Shown here: one piece after another, positions 57,972-64,000 of the stretch
Layout of the letters: the number at the start of each line of letters is the position of its first letter
Numbering within the stretch: the stretch's first letter is position 1
Source: Dichetophora obliterata
Lineage: Eukaryota > Arthropoda > Insecta > Diptera > Sciomyzidae
Assembly (NCBI GenBank): GCA_963920525.1
Contig: OY986439.1
Coordinates: 214,943,000 to 215,006,999, forward strand
Reading direction: 5' to 3'
DNA: 64,000 nt
The notes under the pieces: model-generated
The model's input: the letters and a program-made list of their open reading frames with translations, nothing else
The model's database searches: none
What the model was told of the DNA's origin: nothing
Program-made: the position numbers and the translations under genes

Positions 57972-57999
57972 TTATACAAACATGTGTGAATAAAAGAGT

Positions 58000-58090
58000 A
58001 CTATTATTTTGATTACAGCTGTACATACAATAAAAAAAAAAACCAACCAACTTGAGAACCTACTCCTTTTTGAAGTCGGTTAAAAATGAA
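58000..58090 (-). repeat. Fragment of a dispersed insect repeat
   Basis: On the minus strand it reads AACCGACTTCAAAAAGGAG, then GTAGGTTCTC, then a T-rich run and TATGTACAGCTGTAAT. I recognise this arrangement as a common interspersed insect repeat end (from memory, no search). No partner end was found. Confidence 0.35.
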
Positions 58091-58580
58091 TAAAAGCTCC
58101 TAAAGAAGTTTTCACTTTAAACATTTTTCAAAGTACTTTTTACTTAAAAAATCATGCAAAAAACTATGTTAAAAATGGAATCTTTAGCCTTATAGCATCA
58201 CAACTTCATACGTAAAAGTATATTACAACCAACTTTTTATGCATGATCTTTTGATATAAAAATTCGAAAATAGTCGTTATTTTTCTTCTTTTCTGATATT
58301 GCCACATTTGTTGCAATATGCACCTTTTCCAAATTAAGTCTAATCAAGTAAAGTTTTTTTTAACCTCCAACGAACTCAATTTGATCGAATTACGATAAAA
58401 ATTTCAAAGTGCTATCAGTTCCTAAAATACGTATGTATATAATATTTTTTTTTCAGCATAAATTTCGAGTTTTTAATTAAAGAAAAAACGCACGCAATTT
58501 GGCAGAGTGGCGATTTTTATGGTGAAAAGGAAAAAGAAAAAAAAAAAACAAAAAACCTTTTTGGAGAAAGTGTAGCTGAT
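58091..58580. other. Non-coding stretch
   Basis: AT-rich sequence with no supported feature. Confidence 0.4.
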
Positions 58581-60000
58581 AAAATTTGCATTATTTTGGC
58601 ATTTCACTGCTTTGTGCAATTAGTGCACAAGACAGCAGAGGGTGCAAAAATACACAAGTCAGACAGACAGTCACTCAGATGCAATGCAATCAAGAGTGCA
58701 GCAACATTGAGCATGCGCAGCCCTCACACAAAATATGCATATCGCGTGCCACACTAATAAAAGCGCACCAAGTGCAAAAACGATATTAAATAAATTTTAA
58801 TAAGAAACTCTAGACGAAGAACAAAAACTGCAACTGCAGCAACGAGGGCAACTTAATGCAGCAAGAAAAAACAAAATCGCAAATGCATCAAGAAACGCAA
58901 GAAGATGAAATATTCAGGGGGGGAGCGAACGGAAGAACGAACGACTCATCAAAGGAACTGGCAGCGAGAAGAGCACAAAATAAAAAAAAATTATAATTTC
59001 TGCTGGTGTTTCCTGAGCTACTGACTGAATGACTGAGCTTTGCTCTCGATGCGGCAGCGAGTCAAAACGTAGCGCTACGTTGACTGCTCGCACCGCTTGC
59101 AACAATCACGCGGCATCATCTTTATGAGGTGTGGTGACCATTGTCGTTGCGGTTGTTGTGCTTTTTTGTTGTTATTATTATTATAGTAATGACTGTTGTT
59201 GTTATTGCATATGTCCATTGAGTGCTGCTTGCGTCGAGTGCGCATGCGCACATTGCACGTCAACACTTAATGCAGCGCAGCCACAAAAGCACAAATGAAG
59301 GTAGTTGCAAGCCAACAGATTAAATAAGCAAAAACATAAACAAAAACAAACTCAAAGGATCAAATTGCATTTGGTTGCAATTCCGATGACGATGACGATG
59401 ATGATGATGATGTTGCTCCTGCTACGGCTGCTGCTGGTGCAGCTCAAAGAAATGCGACATGCAATGTTTTCAACTCAAAGCAGATGCTTTCTTTTGATAA
59501 AACTGCAACGCCTTACATTGTCGAGCTGCGTTGTGCAGTTGTTGTCACTACTTTTTGAGTTTTTTTTTGTTTGTTTTGGTTGTTGTTTTTATTGTTTTTT
59601 AGTTCAGCTCACGTGCCGAACGCACATTTATCAGTGTTTTTTTCTTTTCTTTTCATCATAAAAATACAAATATATTGCCAGAAACAAACAAAGAGCCGAA
59701 CGAACACTAAATGGAAACTGAAATAAATGCATGCGCCAACAAGGATCGCCCAGAATACTTACTTTGCAATCAAGGATTCGAAACCTGATTGTCGGTTCAT
59801 CATGTTATGCATGCATTAATAATGAGATGTTGTTGAATTTTTGTTGATGTGCCTGCTGCTGCTGCTGCTGGTGCTGCATAAAAAGGATAACATCAGCAAC
59901 AACAAAAACAACTCCAACACTGAGCTCCAGCCATTGACATTAATATGCATCGTAATTGCATCTTAGTTTGGTGAAATTTTCGCTTAATTTGTGAACATTT
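58580..60000. other. GC-richer single-copy island
   Basis: Contains CA-, GATGAT- (59385-59412) and GCTGCTGCTG-rich (59853-59876) stretches and several short frames on both strands with no recognisable domain. No transposon ends. It resembles the other islands in the window and may be host regulatory DNA. Confidence 0.35.
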
Positions 60001-60586
60001 TTTTGTACGCTATAAAGGTTGCCTTTTTTATGTGGTAGATTTTCGAAATTAACTGACATTAAAACATTTAAGGTAGTGCTCAAAGGATGTGGGCCAATTT
60101 TGTATAAGTGGTTTTTTACGAAGTTGAATGAAATTAAGGTTTATTAATGTTTCTTTTAATATGAATTTCAAAAGTATTATAAACGAAGTTAGGATCTGCC
60201 ACTCTCCTAAGGCCCCAGTGGCGTTACTCCATAGGTGCTAGGTAGTGCAGTGCAGAGAACTACAATGAGTCGCTTTTTTAGCATTCAGCGTATACAAAAT
60301 AGAGTATATAAAAAAGTATATTTTTATCACTCTTATCGATATCGTTGAGATATTTTAAATGTTATTTAGGCTGGTTCTTAAGATGATTCAATGCTGAGAC
60401 AGTGCGAAAAAGCTGTAGTAGCTTGCATATTATTATAAGTAATTATTATAATTATACCGATTTTTAGCGCTATTTTACCCCTCCCTCCCCTCCGTTACTT
60501 TTCGTAGTGCATTTCAAAACCCCTCACCACCCCGCCTTTTTCATAAATTAACGTGACATCTATAGTAATAAAACTCATTTTCTGTT

Positions 60587-60608
60587 TGTTTGTTTGTTTG
60601 TTTGTTTG
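60587..60608. repeat. TTTG microsatellite
   Basis: About five to six TTTG units near the Helitron 5' end. Confidence 0.9.
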
Positions 60609-61934
60609 GCCTTTATACAAATCTAAACGGCTCAACGGATTTTGCTCAAACTAGGTATACATATTAAGTGCATCCTAACTTAAAATATTACATACTTAGT
60701 TTTTGCCACGCCCCCTTTGAAATTTTTCAACCAACGGTAATTTTGTTATTATAAAACTTTTTACCATCGGAGATTTTTGTGTATTTAATTTTAAAACTTT
60801 TTTGTTATTTTGACATCAAAAACACTCACATATCTTTAAAATTGGAGAAATTTTCAGTACAACGACTTTTTCATAAAACATCGTTGTCTAAGAATGAGAA
60901 AAAAACGACATGAAAATCAAAGTTTGATCTTTCGATGCAAATATCTCCGCTGTCCATTACTATATTTCATTCAAATTTTTTTTTTTGTTCAAAAGTTCAA
61001 TAAAATCACTTCACAAAAATAGGTTGAACTGTAGCGTTAAGTCAGTGTATATATGTTGTATGATTATGTCAAAAAAGGTCCAAAATATTGACTTTTTACT
61101 CAAAAAATGACTCAAAAATTGTTGTTGTTGTAAAAATGAAATTAATTAAAAATTGCACATCTGGCTACCTTTCATATGACATAGCATTTATTTGCAAAAA
61201 TTCTTCCAGCTAAGCGCAAAAATTATTTGACTGTTTTTGTCATCAAAACAACAAGGGTACTACCACCCCCTTTGATTTTTTTCGCGAAATTTATTTTTTC
61301 CAAAATGTTGTTTTTATATTTTTTACAAAAAAGTGAAGTCTCAAAAATAATTTATGTAAAAAAATTACCTCAATATCTCTTTCTTTCCAATGAAAAGTTA
61401 TGGCTTAAATCTATTTTTTCATAGCAGTCTTTTAATAAAACTGAGTTTTGTTTTAAAATTCTCTATATAATTTGAGCGTCCTCATTTATCTCTAAGAATG
61501 AAGTTGTGTATCTAGAGTAATTATAAACTTTTTGGTTTATATAAAATCTTCCTTACACTTTGCCTCCCCACCCCCTCTTGTTAAATTTGTTTTGTTGTGA
61601 TTTGCCATTTTTCTCGCTATTGTTTCACCGTTGTCACTCAGTTCTTAAAATGGTACTTTAAATGTTCTATATATATCACTATAACATCGAAAAGATGACT
61701 GTGAATAAGAATGCTGTAAAAGTTAATTTTTTCATGTTTAATGTGTTATTTTTAACAATATTGTTGAAAGTCAAATTTCCACGCCAATTAAATGTACCGA
61801 CATATAAAAGAGCGAAATTTTGACATTTTAACTCTCCAATCATGGTTGTAAGCTTGGCTGCATTGAACAAATTTTTCGGTTCAATTGCGTACTAACCGAA
61901 AGTATGTTGAAAAGTATGCTGGAAAATATTATAA

Positions 61935-62081
61935 GGCTGTGTGCGAATTGATCTAAATGCGACCTAAGCATAAAATAATTTAGGAAATTCTCGAGCTACC
62001 TAAATGCTTCCTAAATTAGGAAGCACTGCCTTATCGACACTATTTAGTTTAGCTCGTATTTAGATCAATTCGCACACAGCT
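61935..62081. mobile_element. Short MITE inside the Helitron
   Basis: Inverted ends GGCTGTGTGCGAATTGATCT and AGATCAATTCGCACACAGCT bracket about 145 bp, with TAA on both sides (61932-61934 and about 62081-62083). A third, partial end, TTCGCACACAG, occurs at about 62164, so a second, decayed copy may adjoin it. Non-coding. Confidence 0.75.
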
Positions 62082-62292
62082 TAAATTAGAAATAAGTACT
62101 GCATTACCGACACGATTCTAATATTTTAGAAAAGTCGGTATCTGTTACTCAATTTAGTTCTTTTCGCACACAGTGTAAACTTGCAGCAAATAACATAATG
62201 GCACTTCTTGCACTGTTCTTGCAGATTTTTCAGCTGGATTTATGTCGATCAACTGTTAACGCCGATAATATTGTTACAGGTTGCTGTATATA

Positions 62293-62638
62293 AAAAAAAA
62301 AAAAAATAAACTGGCCATTTCAGCCCTTGAAAGGACTTTGACCTAGCTTCTATTGATCAATTGTGTTGTGCGTGTTATTAAATGTTTGATCACAAATGAC
62401 CGAGAACTGGACCTACGAGTTTTATGCCGTCTCCGAACGGCTTATGGTCTCAAGAAGCTTTACATGGCAATTTTTACTCTCTGAGGTTTGCCATTGTCTG
62501 CAAAGAGGTGACGACCGAACAGAAAAATTAATTCAATTGAAAAAAACTTTCTGTCTGAGCTGGAATTGAACCCGGGCTATCGCGGTTCTTTAGCTTAGGG
62601 GTCACGCACTCTACCCACTAGGCTACGGTCGCCACATA
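62293..62638 (-). repeat. Full-length tRNA-derived SINE, family 2
   Basis: Minus-strand SINE of about 346 bp flanked by the exact 12-bp duplication TTGCTGTATATA (62281-62292 and 62639-62650). The head (62635-62560) has the A box TAGCCTAGTGGGTAGAG and the B box GGTTCAATTCC. The body includes AGACAATGGCAAACCTCAGA, AAGCCGTTCGGAGACGGC and CTCGTAGGTCC. The 3' end is a T run followed by TATATA. A similar body is, from memory, abundant in tephritid genomes. The head does not fold into an intact tRNA. Confidence 0.85.
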
Positions 62639-63164
62639 TTGCTGTATATACTATAATAAAAATTAAAAAGCGGCTGCTTTCTTAACTTATACCTTTTTGC
62701 ATTACACCATTTACATTAAAAAACGACTGTACAATTTTTCGTATAAAATAGGAATTCAGAAGATTTAAGAAATTGCATCAACTATCAGACTCAATTTATA
62801 TCAATTTTTAATTAAGAGACAATCCAATTGTTATTTTCCAACTGTAAAAACTACTAAAAAAAGTTAGGAAGATTTTTATAAATATGATTTTCATTAGTGA
62901 AGTGCAAGTAACATGCTTACCAGTAACCAGCAAATTCAGTTTAGAACTAAAAAACAGTTTTTGATTGTGAAAAAACAGTGATAAAATTATTTCTTCGGTA
63001 AAAAAGCTTGGTAAATTTTGTAACCTATAGTTTTATAGTGGTCTCAAACTTAAATTCAACACGTTTTTACAAAATTCCAAAATTTACAAAAACATTTAAT
63101 CGAAAAGTGTATATTAAAATGTTTATATAAATGACTCTCGAGTAACACCGGGTATATCAGCTAG

Positions 63165-64000
63165 TTTGAAATAAAAATTGGATTGATTTAAACATATTAT
63201 AATATTTTATACAATAGCCCTCAGAATTTTCACTATATAAATATATATGACTAATAGTTCAAACCCGTCGCGTTGATGCCACGACTCCTTATCCAACACC
63301 CATAAAATGTTATCAGTGAAACGGCACGTGTAAATTTTGGTCGAATTCCAAACTCAAAGGCTATTCGATATCGCAAATTTCGGTTGTATGGGAGCTGACA
63401 CGCCCCCATTTTCAATGTTAAAACCTGCCTTGGTGTGTGTTTAATAACTTCCTGAAGTGTTATATTATTGCAATTTGGTAATTGCATACGTTTGTGGTAA
63501 GTAACATTCTTGGTTTAGATGTCTTTTATTAGAAAAAGGAAGATGCAAGTTGCTTAAATTCCAAGAAATTGACACCACAAAAACTTTCGTACCTGAAACA
63601 CTCAAAATGTTTTTAGTACTAACTTTATTTTTTGGTGAAATAAAAAAAAATCAATCAAAAATGAAAGTGCTAGCTTTGAAAGTTAATAACTCGGTCATGT
63701 TACAAAGGATTGCATTAAATTTTTTTTGTTTGAAATTTTGATTAATTGTCAGTCCAATCGTGTTTTAATCTTTTTCATTTTCGATTCGCTTATAATTTTT
63801 ATAAATTTCCAAAAAAAAACCTTAACGAATTTCTTTACTTCACAAAAAACTTTGGCAAAAATATTTGTTGTTGAAAAAATATCCAAAACCAAAAATGGCT
63901 TTTTTAGTATTCTTTCATATCGTAAAAAATAAAAAACGTTTTATACGATCGAAAAATCAAGCCTAACTATAGGGGCCCTCAAACGATACTGCATGTCGGA
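63165..64000. other. Non-coding stretch to the window end
   Basis: AT-rich. A segment at 63380-63412 (TATGGGAGCTGACACGCCCC) resembles repeat text seen in other insect non-coding DNA. No gene, RNA or mobile-element boundary. Confidence 0.4.

Larger units (their letters stand above)
60559..63164 (+). mobile_element. Helitron (non-autonomous)
   Basis: The 5' end TCTATAGTAATAAAACTC follows an A, and the 3' end CACCGGGTATATCAGCTAG precedes a T. Helitrons start TC, end CTRR and insert between A and T without duplication, which fits. A short hairpin-like ACTCTCGAGT precedes the 3' end. Just inside the 5' end is a (TTTG)n run and CGGCTCAACGGATTTTGCTC, typical of insect Helitron 5' regions as I know them. 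No Rep/helicase gene. A MITE and a SINE are nested inside. Confidence 0.7.

Noticed and set aside
58586..59661. Several 60-118-codon frames in the 58.6-59.7 kb island
   Set aside because: Low-complexity frames on both strands driven by CA, GAT and GCT repeats; none has a domain or exon signals.
62560..62635. Functional tRNA gene
   Set aside because: A and B boxes are present, but the acceptor stem does not pair and the sequence continues into a SINE body ending at a target duplication.
1..64000. Bacterial-type features (operons, ribosome binding sites, CRISPR, phage)
   Set aside because: Base composition, transposon types, SINEs, microsatellites and apparent introns are all eukaryotic.

Overview
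The window is AT-rich eukaryotic DNA (roughly two thirds A+T, with many homopolymer and CA/CAA/GCT microsatellite runs) that is overwhelmingly non-coding. Everything recognisable points to an insect, most likely a higher fly: Tc1, DD41D mariner, pogo, hAT, piggyBac-type and Helitron transposons, MITEs, a tRNA-derived SINE and a non-LTR retrotransposon tail. The DD41D 'rosa' mariner lineage was first described from tephritid fruit flies, and the body of the SINE at 62.3-62.6 kb resembles a repeat I associate with tephritids, so a tephritid-like fly is my best guess (inference). No complete host gene is visible. The best host signal is a short candidate first coding exon on the minus strand at 4918-4962 followed by a good splice donor. 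A weaker plus-strand one lies at 261-278. The window is probably intergenic or intronic.

Layout. 0-8 kb: candidate exons, a SINE copy, a nested pair of foldback MITEs (3.67-3.97 kb) and a hAT-type MITE (6.97-7.29 kb) with an exact 8-bp duplication. 9-15 kb: dispersed repeats, small foldbacks, short tandem arrays and a TIR element rich in ACACCG motifs. 15.3-20 kb: a degenerate G/T hexamer tract, a second copy of the same SINE, and a satellite-like block holding a nearly perfect 475-bp tandem duplication. 20-23 kb: a microsatellite-rich island and a 1.47-kb TIR element packed with ACTATT/AATAGT motifs and a protein-like fragment. 23.5-26.8 kb: hAT copy A with a nested pogo-like element. 28.8-30.1 kb: Tc3-like remnant, MITE, 116-bp tandem repeats. 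33.6-37.9 kb: a Tc1 element with long IR/DR ends, a DD41D mariner with three nonsense codons, and two MITEs sharing one TTA. 42.6-45.6 kb: foldback, piggyBac-type MITE and a Minos-like Tc1 element with an apparent 69-bp intron. 48-54.1 kb: a TIR element, then hAT copy B, which holds a pogo-like element that in turn holds a PIF-like MITE, a second hAT MITE and a LINE tail. 54.7-58 kb: three large inverted-repeat elements. 60.6-63.2 kb: a Helitron with a nested MITE and a full SINE.

Between the transposons lie GC-richer, apparently single-copy islands (about 15.9-16.5, 20.0-21.1, 31.9-33.3, 40.2-42.3, 46.2-47.1 and 58.6-60.0 kb), which are the best places to look for host regulatory or untranslated sequence. 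I found no operon, CRISPR array, toxin system or virus, and no convincing new biological system. The value of the window is its unusually legible record of nested transposition.
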